Source: an uncultured Lachnospiraceae bacterium (GTDB lineage Bacteria; Bacillota; Clostridia; Lachnospirales; Lachnospiraceae). From it: a stretch of 33,011 nucleotides of DNA. Made by a program: the position numbers and the translations under genes. The stretch's first letter is position 1; every line of letters begins with the position of its first letter. The stretch covers positions 1 through 33,011 of the forward strand of contig CANREH010000030.1 of assembly GCA_947629585.1 (NCBI GenBank), written 5' to 3'. Of the stretch, positions 16,534 through 23,118 are shown one piece after another. The notes beneath the pieces were generated by a model. The model ran no database searches. It worked only from the letters and a program-made list of their open reading frames with translations, and was not told the DNA's origin.

Positions 16534-17700
16534 ATGAAAATTTTGCTGGTAATTACGGGAGGGACGATTTCGACCGTTGAGAAAGATGGCGTGATGGGGA
16601 TTTACGGGGATTCCCCATACCGGATTCTTGAGATTTACCGGGAAACGGGCAGGCAGGACATTGCATTTACAGTAATAGAGCCCGTGAGGATGTTGAGCGA
16701 GTGTAACCGCCCGTCTTATCTGGAAAAGATTTATTATGGGATTTTGGATGCGCTGGGGATGGGGAAAAGTGCGGAAGATGTCCGCAGGGGAATTAAGATT
16801 CCGACGAAGGAGGAATTTCCCTATGACGGGATTTTAGTCACGCATGGAAGCGATACGTTATCTTATACAGCGGCATTTCTTTCCCTGGCGTTTGCCTGGC
16901 TTCCGGTGACGCTTGTGCTGACCGCGGCGGATTTTCCAGTTGACAGGCCGGACAGCAATGGCAGGAAAAATTTTTCTGATGCCGTAGATTTCATTTGCGC
17001 AGCGGCAGGAGAAGGGCGGCCATGCCTGCATAAACCGGGTAAAGGCGTTTTTGTTGTCTGGAAGAACCGGATCGGCAGCGGGAATCTTTATGCTGCTTCT
17101 GAACTGCTGGAGGCGGGCGCAGGCTCGGACTGCTTTTCTTCTTTTCCCGGGATTCCTTTGGGGGAGGTTGTGGATGGAAAGCCTACCTTTTACCGACAGG
17201 CGAAAAAACTTTTCTCTGAATGTCTGGAAAATACGGTGCTTGACATCCATATGGAACATGATGTATTCTTTCTGCGTCCATATCCGGGACTTCGGTATGA
17301 TTTGATTTCACTGGAACATTCCGGCGTGAAGGCCGTTGTCCATTATCTGTACCACTCGGCTACGGCGTGTATGGAGGAAGAAGGGGTTTCCGGCAGAAGG
17401 TACCATATTCTTGCGTTTGCCCGGTATTGTAAGGAGCTGGAGATTCCCCTGTTTTTTGCCGGGTTTAAGTCAAAGGATCAAAAACAGTATGAGACGAACC
17501 GGGACATGCTGGAAAGCGGGCTTGGCATCCCTCTCTATGGGGTTTCGCCCGAGCTTGCCTATATGACGGTATTAACGGCATATAACCAGACGGTGCTTTC
17601 CGCGGAAAAGTTATTTCCTTTATGTAAGGATAAGAAACTAAGGGAAGATAGACAACGCCGGAAAAGCGGGCTTTTCCGGCAGAGTAAACCCTGGTATTAA
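16534..17700 (+). CDS. Asparaginase/glutaminase-like amidohydrolase
   Basis: The 388-residue protein opens with the asparaginase N-terminal signature MKILLVITGGTIST (Thr11 in the nucleophile position). A second motif, GILVTHGSDTLSYTAA, has HGSDT at 104-108 where most family members have HGTDT. Residues about 120-140 (VTLVLTAADFPVDRPDSNGRKNF) also fit the family. These enzymes release ammonia from asparagine, glutamine or related amides in the cytoplasm. The C-terminal half is divergent, so the substrate is uncertain. ATG 16534 follows AGGAAG with only 3 bp, and the previous stop codon overlaps the RBS. The last codons include a perfect hairpin, GCCGGAAAAG/CTTTTCCGGC (17657-17680), which may have been taken into the frame and may serve the converging BFD-like gene. 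Confidence 0.75.
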   Translation: MKILLVITGGTISTVEKDGVMGIYGDSPYRILEIYRETGRQDIAFTVIEPVRMLSECNRPSYLEKIYYGILDALGMGKSAEDVRRGIKIPTKEEFPYDGILVTHGSDTLSYTAAFLSLAFAWLPVTLVLTAADFPVDRPDSNGRKNFSDAVDFICAAAGEGRPCLHKPGKGVFVVWKNRIGSGNLYAASELLEAGAGSDCFSSFPGIPLGEVVDGKPTFYRQAKKLFSECLENTVLDIHMEHDVFFLRPYPGLRYDLISLEHSGVKAVVHYLYHSATACMEEEGVSGRRYHILAFARYCKELEIPLFFAGFKSKDQKQYETNRDMLESGLGIPLYGVSPELAYMTVLTAYNQTVLSAEKLFPLCKDKKLREDRQRRKSGLFRQSKPWY

Positions 17701-17706
17701 GCGTGG

Positions 17707-17883
17707 TTATGCAAGAAGCTCTTCGGCAGCTTTCCTCGCATCGTCGATGCAGGCGCCGCAGACGCTTCCAAGCTCCGTGGCTTTCTGGATTTCTTCAAAA
17801 GAAGATGCGCCGTCTTTGATTGCTTTTTTCATATCTTCTATGGTAAGATTAAGGCAGGCGCAGATAACGTCGGAGTTTTCCAT
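17707..17883 (-). CDS. BFD-like [2Fe-2S]-binding small protein
   Basis: This short gene encodes 58 residues: MENSDVICACLNLTIEDMKKAI, then a helical stretch, then GSVCGACIDDARKAAEELLA. CxC (Cys8, Cys10) and CxxC are spaced as in the bacterioferritin-associated ferredoxin (BFD-like) fold, where four Cys bind a 2Fe-2S cluster. AAGGG lies 6 bp upstream of the ATG on the minus strand. Stand-alone BFD-like proteins are thought to pass electrons or regulate iron or redox enzymes; the partner here is unknown. It is convergent with the asparaginase-like gene (6 bp between stop codons) and divergent from the hemerythrin gene, another iron protein. It is small enough to be missed by automatic ORF cut-offs. 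Confidence 0.85.
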   Translation of the reverse strand: MENSDVICACLNLTIEDMKKAIKDGASSFEEIQKATELGSVCGACIDDARKAAEELLA

Positions 17884-17992
17884 AAAAATCCCTTCTTTCT
17901 TTATGATTGTTATGGATAGTATGGAAGAAAAAAGAGATTTTTATGCAGCGTTTCCGGATTCGGAAAAAATATGGATAAATAGAAAGGAAAAT

Positions 17993-18811
17993 ATGACTAT
18001 GAAATATGAATTTACAGATGCCTGTCTGATTGGCGTGGAGCAGATTGACGAGGAGCACAGGGAATTGTTTCATTTAATCGGGGAGGCGCATAACCTTCTG
18101 GAAAGTGAAATGATTCAGGATAAGTATGACCATATCCGGGAGATTATAGAAAAGCTGAAACAATATTCGGAGGAGCATTTCCGGCACGAAGAGGATTATA
18201 TGATACAGATACAGCATCCGGAGCTGGAACATCAGAAGCAGCAGCATGTCTTTTTTGAACAGAGGATCAACGAGCTTGATATTATAGGCATGAGCGAAGC
18301 GCAGGAGGAAACGCTGGACGAGCTTTTGACGTTTCTGCTCCGCTGGCTTTACCGTCATATTATTGGGAGCGATACCCTGATTGGAAAGCTCAAGCCGAAG
18401 GAAGTGTTCTATGAGGGAATTTTTACAGAGGAATTTATGACGGGGATCTTTTTAATTGATGAAGAGCACAGGGAACTGTTCCGCATCGTGGATGATGTTA
18501 TGGCATTGATGAGGGACGACTATGCGCTGGATAAATATGACCAGATTTTACAGCTTTTGGCAGAACTGAAAGATTATGCCATGCATCATTTCCAGGATGA
18601 GGAGGAATACATGGAAAGCGTCCATTATGACGGGCTGGAAGCGCAGAAAGAAGCGCACAGGATGTTTATGGAGTATTTGGAGGAAGTGGATTTGGAGGAT
18701 GTTGACAATAACCAGCAGGGAAGCCTGGAAAATCTCATGGATTTCCTTGTCCGCTGGCTGACAGAGCATATTTTAAGGATGGATAAGAGGATTCCGGCGG
18801 AGGAGAATTGA
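17993..18811 (+). CDS. Tandem two-domain bacteriohemerythrin
   Basis: The 272-residue protein consists of two similar hemerythrin domains (about 3-133 and 138-268). Domain 1 has IDEEHRELF, EEHFRHEEDYM, HPELEHQKQQHVFF and LLRWLYRHIIGSD. Domain 2 has IDEEHRELF, MHHFQDEEEYM, YDGLEAQKEAHRMF and LVRWLTEHILRMD. Hemerythrins bind O2 at a di-iron site, which in an anaerobe suits O2 sensing or scavenging. By my alignment, both domains have Gln where the first His of the HxxxH iron-ligand pair should be. AGAAAGGA ends 4 bp before ATG 17993; ATG 17999 is also possible. The frame is open further upstream into the BFD-like gene, but without homology. Confidence 0.88.
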   Translation: MTMKYEFTDACLIGVEQIDEEHRELFHLIGEAHNLLESEMIQDKYDHIREIIEKLKQYSEEHFRHEEDYMIQIQHPELEHQKQQHVFFEQRINELDIIGMSEAQEETLDELLTFLLRWLYRHIIGSDTLIGKLKPKEVFYEGIFTEEFMTGIFLIDEEHRELFRIVDDVMALMRDDYALDKYDQILQLLAELKDYAMHHFQDEEEYMESVHYDGLEAQKEAHRMFMEYLEEVDLEDVDNNQQGSLENLMDFLVRWLTEHILRMDKRIPAEEN

Positions 18812-18843
18812 GGAGCTGATCCGGACTTAAACAATGATGGAAG

Positions 18844-18872
18844 GTATAAAATGCCTTTATTTACAAATACTA
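18844..18872 (+). promoter_or_regulatory. Sigma-G-like promoter for spoVT
   Basis: GTATA (18844-18848), 17 bp, then AATACTA (18866-18872) fit the forespore sigma-G pattern gHATR-N17/18-CATWHTA at all but the first -10 base. It lies 67 bp before the spoVT ATG. In Bacillus subtilis spoVT is transcribed by sigma-G, which supports the match. Confidence 0.5.
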
Positions 18873-18938
18873 CGTCAAGGACAGTTACAACTGCCATAGC
18901 AGGATAGTATGAAAAATGTAAATGGAGGATTTTTTGAT

Positions 18939-19481
18939 ATGAAAGCAACAGGAATTGTACGCCGCATTGACGATCTGGGGCGTGTGGTGATCCCAAAGGA
19001 AATTCGCCGCACCCTTCGGATCAGGGAAGGCGATCCCCTTGAGATCTTTACGGACAGAGAGGGAGAAATTATTTTAAAGAAGTATTCCCCTATCGGGGAG
19101 CTGACACAGTTTGCCAAGCAGTATGCGGATTCCCTGTCACAGACGACAGGCCATACGGTCTGCATCACGGACAGGGATCAGCTGATTGCCGTGTCCGGCG
19201 GGCGCAAGGACATCCTGATGAAGCCGATCAGCAAGGATTTGGAGGATGTCATCACAGAGAGGGAGAGCGTGCTGGCATCCCGCAATGAGAAAAACTTTGT
19301 GAAGATTACCAATGAGGCGGAGGATTATAAGCAGGAGGTCATCACGCCGATTATCAGTGAAGGGGATGTGATTGGCTCCGTGATTATCCTGACACGCGAA
19401 CCGCAGGAAGGGTTTGGGGAGCTGGAAGCAAAATTAGCGGCTTCGGCGGCAGGCTTTTTGGGAAAACAGATGGAACAATAA
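18939..19481 (+). CDS. spoVT: Stage V sporulation protein T, AbrB/GAF transcription regulator
   Basis: The 180-residue protein is nearly the length of Bacillus SpoVT. The N-terminus (MKATGIVRRIDDLGRVVIPKEIRRTLRIREGDPLEIF) is the AbrB/SpoVT swapped-hairpin DNA-binding domain, and residues about 55-180 form a GAF domain (VCITDRDQLIAVSGG, VITPIISEGDVIGSVIIL). It tunes sigma-G-dependent genes in the forespore and spore germination properties. GGAGG ends 10 bp before ATG 18939. A longer in-frame start at 18909 would put that RBS inside the gene. It is near mfd as in Bacillus, but here separated by four extra genes. Confidence 0.95.
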   Translation: MKATGIVRRIDDLGRVVIPKEIRRTLRIREGDPLEIFTDREGEIILKKYSPIGELTQFAKQYADSLSQTTGHTVCITDRDQLIAVSGGRKDILMKPISKDLEDVITERESVLASRNEKNFVKITNEAEDYKQEVITPIISEGDVIGSVIILTREPQEGFGELEAKLAASAAGFLGKQMEQ

Positions 19482-19588
19482 TGTAATTTGATAAGGATTA
19501 AAGAAGTATCAATTAGTTTTATATTGGGAAATATTTCAAAAATCTTGCAAAAAGGATAAGATCCTTGCTGAAAAACTGTGAAAAAATC

Positions 19589-19617
19589 TTGACAAAGGCT
19601 TTTATTAAGTTTATAAA
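19589..19617 (+). promoter_or_regulatory. Strong sigma-A promoter for hup
   Basis: TTGACA (19589-19594) is a perfect -35, the spacer is 17 bp, and TATAAA (19612-19617) is a near-perfect -10. Transcription should start near 19624, giving a 5' leader of about 75 nt. This is among the best vegetative promoters in the window, as expected for an abundant nucleoid protein. Confidence 0.85.
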
Positions 19618-19699
19618 GTAAGTATCGGAACGTCAAGATGTTTAGTGAGCTCTTGAAAGGGAGATTGATAAACATTATTTTTAGAGGAGGATTTTATCC

Positions 19700-19984
19700 A
19701 TGAACACCATGAACAAAACAGAGTTAATAGCAGCGATTGCGGAGAGATCAGAATTATCCAAGAAGGATGCTGAGAAGGTATTAAAGGCATTTACAGACGT
19801 AGTATCAGAAGAACTGGCAAAAGGTACAAAGATACAGTTGGTTGGCTTTGGTACATTTGAGGTTTCCGACAGAGCTGCGAGGGAAGGCAGAAATCCGCAG
19901 ACGGGAGAGGCTATGAGCATTCCTGCTTCCAAGACACCGAGGTTTAAGGCTGGAAAGGCATTAAAGGATTTAGTGAATGCCTGA
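19700..19984 (+). CDS. hup: DNA-binding protein HU
   Basis: The 94-residue protein has the complete HU/IHF fold: helices MNKTELIAAIAERSELSKKDAEKVLKAFTDVV, the beta part KIQLVGFGTFEVSDRAAREGRNPQTGE, and the DNA arm and tail MSIPASKTPRFKAGKALKDLV. The Pro in the arm tip (IPASK) that intercalates into DNA is present. It compacts the chromosome as a homodimer. AGAGGAGG ends 9 bp before ATG 19700; a second ATG at 19709 would give the more usual MNKTEL start and also a 91-residue protein. It has its own promoter and a terminator directly after it. Confidence 0.95.
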   Translation: MNTMNKTELIAAIAERSELSKKDAEKVLKAFTDVVSEELAKGTKIQLVGFGTFEVSDRAAREGRNPQTGEAMSIPASKTPRFKAGKALKDLVNA

Positions 19985-20001
19985 GTGATGGATTTTTGTC
20001 C

Positions 20002-20056
20002 GGCATTTGCCATGAAGCTTTCCAAAAGAAAAGCGGCATGGTGAATGCCTTTTTTT
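20002..20056 (+). terminator. Intrinsic terminator between hup and rqcP
   Basis: GGCATTTGCCATG (20002-20014) pairs with CATGGTGAATGCC (20037-20049) as 13 bp with two G-U pairs, around a 22-nt loop, followed by seven T. It ends 1 bp before the RBS of rqcP. rqcP must therefore depend on read-through or on a start site inside this region. Confidence 0.8.
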
Positions 20057-20068
20057 GAAAGGAAGATT

Positions 20069-20308
20069 ATGAGGCTGGATAAATATTTAAAGGTATCGCG
20101 CATTATTAAACGGCGCACGGTAGCCAACGAAGCCTGCGATGCGGGACGTGTGCTGGTAAATGGCAGGGTGGCAAAGGCTTCCCTTGATGTCAAAGTGGGA
20201 GATGTGATTGAAGTCGGATTTGGCAATAAGCAGGTGAAGGCTGAGGTTTTAAGCGTAAAGGAGACGGTAAAAAAAGAGGAAGCAGGAGAAATGTTCCGTT
20301 ACTTATAA
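20069..20308 (+). CDS. rqcP: S4-domain RNA-binding protein RqcP (YabO)
   Basis: The 79-residue protein is a minimal S4 domain (MRLDKYLKVSRIIKRRTVANEACDAGRVLVNGRVAKASLDVKVGDVIEVGF) like Hsp15 and Bacillus YabO/RqcP. RqcP works with RqcH on stalled 50S subunits to add C-terminal alanine tails in ribosome quality control. GAAAGGAAG ends 3 bp before ATG 20069. The order rqcP-yabP-yabQ-divIC is the same as in Bacillus subtilis. The hup terminator sits immediately upstream. Confidence 0.92.
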   Translation: MRLDKYLKVSRIIKRRTVANEACDAGRVLVNGRVAKASLDVKVGDVIEVGFGNKQVKAEVLSVKETVKKEEAGEMFRYL

Positions 20309-20309
20309 G

Positions 20310-20337
20310 GAATATTGCAGGAATTTCTTCATACAAT
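20310..20337 (+). promoter_or_regulatory. Sigma-E-like promoter for yabP-yabQ
   Basis: GAATATT (20310-20316), 13 bp, then CATACAAT (20330-20337) match the mother-cell sigma-E pattern (KMATATT, about 13-15 bp, CATACAHT), the -10 perfectly. It lies about 40 bp before the yabP ATG. YabP and YabQ act in the mother cell during sporulation in Bacillus, where sigma-E controls them. Confidence 0.65.
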
Positions 20338-20377
20338 TTTAAAGGAAACAAAGGATGTTCGGAAAGGAAGGGATTGT

Positions 20378-20665
20378 ATGGAGGAAAGGCAGGCTATGGC
20401 GGTGACGCACCGCTTAAGTTTAAATGGCAGGAAAAAGGCGCTTGTGACAGGAGTGAAGGATGTGCTTTCTTTTGATGCAAATGAAGTGCTTTTGGAGACG
20501 GAGATGGGGATTTTGATGCTGCGCGGGGATGAGCTGCATGTCAACCGGCTGTCGCTGGAAAAAGGCGAGGTGGACATCGAGGGAAGGGTTGACAGCATGA
20601 ATTATTCTGACGCGGGCACAGCGGTTGGAAAAGAAGGTTCTTTTTTTGGAAGAATGTTCCGGTAG
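20378..20665 (+). CDS. yabP: Sporulation protein YabP
   Basis: The 95-residue protein belongs to the YabP/YqfC family (HRLSLNGRKKALVTGVKDVLSFDANEVLLETEMGILMLRGDELHVNRLSLEKGEVDIEGRVDSMNY). The family is made in the mother cell during sporulation; its molecular role is not known. ATG 20378 is preceded by AAGGAAGGG with a 5-bp gap. The frame is open back to 20315, but that part overlaps the sigma-E-like promoter and has no homology. The next gene begins after 9 bp, with its GGAGG overlapping the end of this one. Confidence 0.92.
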   Translation: MEERQAMAVTHRLSLNGRKKALVTGVKDVLSFDANEVLLETEMGILMLRGDELHVNRLSLEKGEVDIEGRVDSMNYSDAGTAVGKEGSFFGRMFR

Positions 20666-20674
20666 GAGGCGCCT

Positions 20675-21160
20675 ATGCCGGTATCAATTCCAGCGGAAAT
20701 TACCTTTTTCCTGTATTCCATGCTGTATGGGGCCGCGTTTTTCTTTGCCTATGATATCCTGCGCTGTATCCGCAGGATGATAGTACATAATGTTTTTTGG
20801 ATTGCCGCCGAGGATCTTTTCTTTTGGATGGCGGCGGGAATCCTGTTATTTTTGATGGTATTTGATAAAAACAGCGGCAGTCTCCGGGGATTTTTCTTTT
20901 TCGGGCTGCTTGCCGGGGCGCTTGCCTGGTATTTTTTGTTTGACCGCCTTTTAATAGCGGGGCTTACCCGTGTCTTGCTGTTTTTGAAAATGACGGTAAT
21001 CAGTGTTTGGAAAACAGGCAGGAAGCCGGTTTTATTTTTGGCAAAGCGGTTTGTGTGGACGTTTCATTTTTTGGGAAAGAAAATGAAAAAAATTGGGAGA
21101 TTTTTCCGAAAACGCTTGAAAAAAGGCACAAAGATCGTTAAAATAGGCAGTAAACGATAA
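20675..21160 (+). CDS. yabQ: Spore cortex membrane protein YabQ
   Basis: The 161-residue protein has three or four hydrophobic stretches in its first 105 residues (FFLYSMLYGAAFFFAYDILRC, VFWIAAEDLFFWMAAGILLFLMVF, GFFFFGLLAGALAWYFLFDRLL) and a very basic C-terminus (GRFFRKRLKKGTKIVKIGSKR). This fits YabQ, an outer forespore membrane protein needed for cortex formation in Bacillus. GGAGG ends 5 bp before ATG 20675. The neighbours yabP and divIC confirm the call more than the weakly conserved sequence does. Confidence 0.88.
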   Translation: MPVSIPAEITFFLYSMLYGAAFFFAYDILRCIRRMIVHNVFWIAAEDLFFWMAAGILLFLMVFDKNSGSLRGFFFFGLLAGALAWYFLFDRLLIAGLTRVLLFLKMTVISVWKTGRKPVLFLAKRFVWTFHFLGKKMKKIGRFFRKRLKKGTKIVKIGSKR

Positions 21161-21196
21161 AGAAGATGTTTTTCCTTGAGAAATGAGGTGTCTGGA

Positions 21197-21502
21197 ATGA
21201 GGGGGACAAAGAGACAGAGAAAAAGCCATAAAGTTAAGTTTTTGTTCAGCGGCGTGCTGTTTTTGATTATCTGTTCTGTTGCGGCTTATCAGAACAGCCA
21301 GATGAAGAGCGAGAAAGCAAAGTATGAAAGCCGCATGAAAGAGCTTGACGGCAGGATAGAGCAGGAGGAGGCGCGCACAAAGGAAATTAAGGACTATAAG
21401 GATTATGTGGAAACAGACGAATATGTGGAAGAAGTCGCAAGGGATAAGCTTGGGCTGGTATTTGATGATGAGGTGTTATTAAAAGCGAACGAAGATGAAT
21501 AA
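21197..21502 (+). CDS. divIC: Cell-division protein DivIC/FtsB family (septum formation initiator)
   Basis: The 101-residue single-pass protein has a basic cytoplasmic tail (MRGTKRQRKSHKVK), one transmembrane helix (about 15-33) and an extracytoplasmic coiled coil (about 38-75). It ends in the family motif YVETDEYVEEVARDKLGLVFDDEVLLK. DivIC with FtsL and DivIB builds the late divisome. ATG 21197 is preceded by GAGGTG with a 6-bp gap. The stop codon overlaps the left arm of a terminator. Confidence 0.92.
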   Translation: MRGTKRQRKSHKVKFLFSGVLFLIICSVAAYQNSQMKSEKAKYESRMKELDGRIEQEEARTKEIKDYKDYVETDEYVEEVARDKLGLVFDDEVLLKANEDE

Positions 21503-21528
21503 AAACGGTGTCGTATGACACTGTTTTT
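21501..21528 (+). terminator. Intrinsic terminator after divIC
   Basis: AAAAACGGTGTC (21501-21512) and GACACTGTTTTT (21517-21528) pair over 12 bp with one G-U and a four-base loop. The U-rich part is followed by GCTTTTT. It separates the yabPQ-divIC unit from the spoIIE promoter. Confidence 0.85.
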
Positions 21529-21589
21529 GCTTTTTGTATCAGAGCTGCTTCTCACCTTTTTTCAGGAAACTTCGGTTCCTTCCCTCTTT

Positions 21590-21622
21590 TTGACAAATTT
21601 CGCATTCCTGGTATTTTATAAT
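21590..21622 (+). promoter_or_regulatory. Spo0A-type sigma-A promoter for spoIIE (21-bp spacer, 0A-box-like -35)
   Basis: TTGACA (21590-21595) and TATAAT (21617-21622) are both perfect, but they are 21 bp apart rather than 17. The complement of 21589-21596 reads TTGTCAAA, a 7 of 8 match to the Spo0A box TTGTCGAA. The same architecture is known for the Spo0A-activated spoIIE and spoIIG promoters of Bacillus. Confidence 0.7.
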
Positions 21623-21690
21623 AAAGCTTACAGTATTTTACAGGATGGCGCCATGTGGCAGGTAAGTTTAGAAAGAATGGGGATTTGTCT

Positions 21691-23112
21691 ATGAAGGAAT
21701 GGGGCGAACTTTCGATTGCGGGGGAACGGGTGGATGAGATTTCCTCCTGTTTTGAAAGGCTTTCCAGATGTTTTTCCAGGGATTATGATGTGCGCAGGAA
21801 GCTTACGGAAGAACAGAAAGAGCGGATTTTTGATAATGTATGCGCGATGCTGTGTTCGGGCTGTGAACAGGAGGTGCATTGCAGGAAATACTATGCCTAT
21901 GATAATTTTACCGCGGCAATGGAGCTGCTTAAGGAACAGGAGCTTGCCTCTTCTTTGGAAGAGCCGGGAGATGCCCCGGAGGAGGCGTTAAAACAGGGGT
22001 TTTTAGAGAGATGTATCCATCATGAGGATTTTTTATATGCCGCCACGGAGGAATATGTTATGGCAAAGCAGCAGCTCCAGGTACAGAGCCGGATGGCGGA
22101 GATACGCTTTATTGCTGAAAATCAGCTTAAGGAGATTGCCGCTATTTTAAAGGAATTTTCGGAAGGAATCCGGCGGGGAAAAGAATTGGAGGAGCTGTGG
22201 TCTGCAAAGCTTGCCACGGAGCTTCGGAAACGCCATATTGAAATGGAAAATGCGGTATTTCTGAAGGACAAAGGCGCTATGATGCAGGTTTTTCTTACAG
22301 TGCGCTCCAAATGGGGGAGCTGCATTACCGTGAAGGAAGCGGCAGAGGCGGCGGGCCGGGCGCTTGGGAAAAGCATGAGGGCGGAGGGAAACGGCGCGAA
22401 AATTTTAACGGACCGTTTTGAGGTGATCCATCTTTCCCAGGAAGCGCAGTTCCAGCTTTTTACCGGCATGGCAAGGATGGTCAAGGAGGGAAGCAGCGTT
22501 TCCGGGGATACTTTTTCCATCAAAGAGCTTCCGGACGCAAAGCTGGCGTTAATGCTTTCTGACGGTATGGGGAGCGGCATAGAGGCGCAGAAAGAAAGCT
22601 GTATGATGGTTGAGCTTTTGGAGGAGTTTTTAGAAACGGGTTTTTCGGTACATGCTTCCCTGCAGATGATCAGCACCCTGTTTTTAACGAAGGTGAAGAA
22701 TCCTTCGGTGGTAACGGCGGATATTGCGATGCTTAATTTATATAACGGGATGGCGGAGTTTTATAAGGCGGGGGCGGCGCCTTCTTACCTGAAACGGAAT
22801 GGGCTGATTACCCCGGTTTTTGGCAGCGCGCCTCCGGCGGGGATGTTCTTAAAACAGGAAGAAGAGCCGGAGATCCATAAGCTTTATCAGGGCGACTGTA
22901 TCATTATGATGACGGACGGGGTGTTAGAGGCGCTCCGGGCAGAAAATAAGGATCAGATGATGGAGGGATATTTGTCCATGCTGAAAGTGAAGAACCCGCA
23001 GGAAATGGCAGAGAGGATTCTCGCGTTTGCCGCAGAACATGGTGCACATGACGATATGACGGTACTGGTTGCAGCGGTTTACGAAAGCCAGAGAAAGAAA
23101 AAAAGAAGGTAA
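21691..23112 (+). CDS. spoIIE: SpoIIE-type PP2C phosphatase lacking the membrane domain
   Basis: The 473-residue protein has a central region with a Cys cluster (Cys51, 55, 58 and 64 in CAMLCSGCEQEVHC) and long helices, then a PP2C domain. Metal and active-site motifs are SGDTFSIKEL (Asp273), LSDGMGSG (Asp291), MMTDGVLEA (Asp409) and HDDMTVL (Asp454/455). SpoIIE dephosphorylates SpoIIAA to release sigma-F in the forespore. Bacillus SpoIIE exceeds 800 residues because of a large multi-helix membrane region, and none exists here: only about 70 bp separate the promoter from the start. ATG 21691 has a weak RBS (GGGGA); GTG 21655 would add 12 residues. Genes on both sides (divIC, tilS) fit the spoIIE locus. 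Confidence 0.85.
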   Translation: MKEWGELSIAGERVDEISSCFERLSRCFSRDYDVRRKLTEEQKERIFDNVCAMLCSGCEQEVHCRKYYAYDNFTAAMELLKEQELASSLEEPGDAPEEALKQGFLERCIHHEDFLYAATEEYVMAKQQLQVQSRMAEIRFIAENQLKEIAAILKEFSEGIRRGKELEELWSAKLATELRKRHIEMENAVFLKDKGAMMQVFLTVRSKWGSCITVKEAAEAAGRALGKSMRAEGNGAKILTDRFEVIHLSQEAQFQLFTGMARMVKEGSSVSGDTFSIKELPDAKLALMLSDGMGSGIEAQKESCMMVELLEEFLETGFSVHASLQMISTLFLTKVKNPSVVTADIAMLNLYNGMAEFYKAGAAPSYLKRNGLITPVFGSAPPAGMFLKQEEEPEIHKLYQGDCIIMMTDGVLEALRAENKDQMMEGYLSMLKVKNPQEMAERILAFAAEHGAHDDMTVLVAAVYESQRKKKRR

Positions 23113-23118
23113 TTCGCA

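Noticed and set aside
17657..17680. Intrinsic terminator in the end of the asparaginase-like gene
   Set aside because: The 10-bp stem is perfect, but it is inside the coding frame and no T tract follows on either strand. I mention it with the gene and do not call it a terminator.
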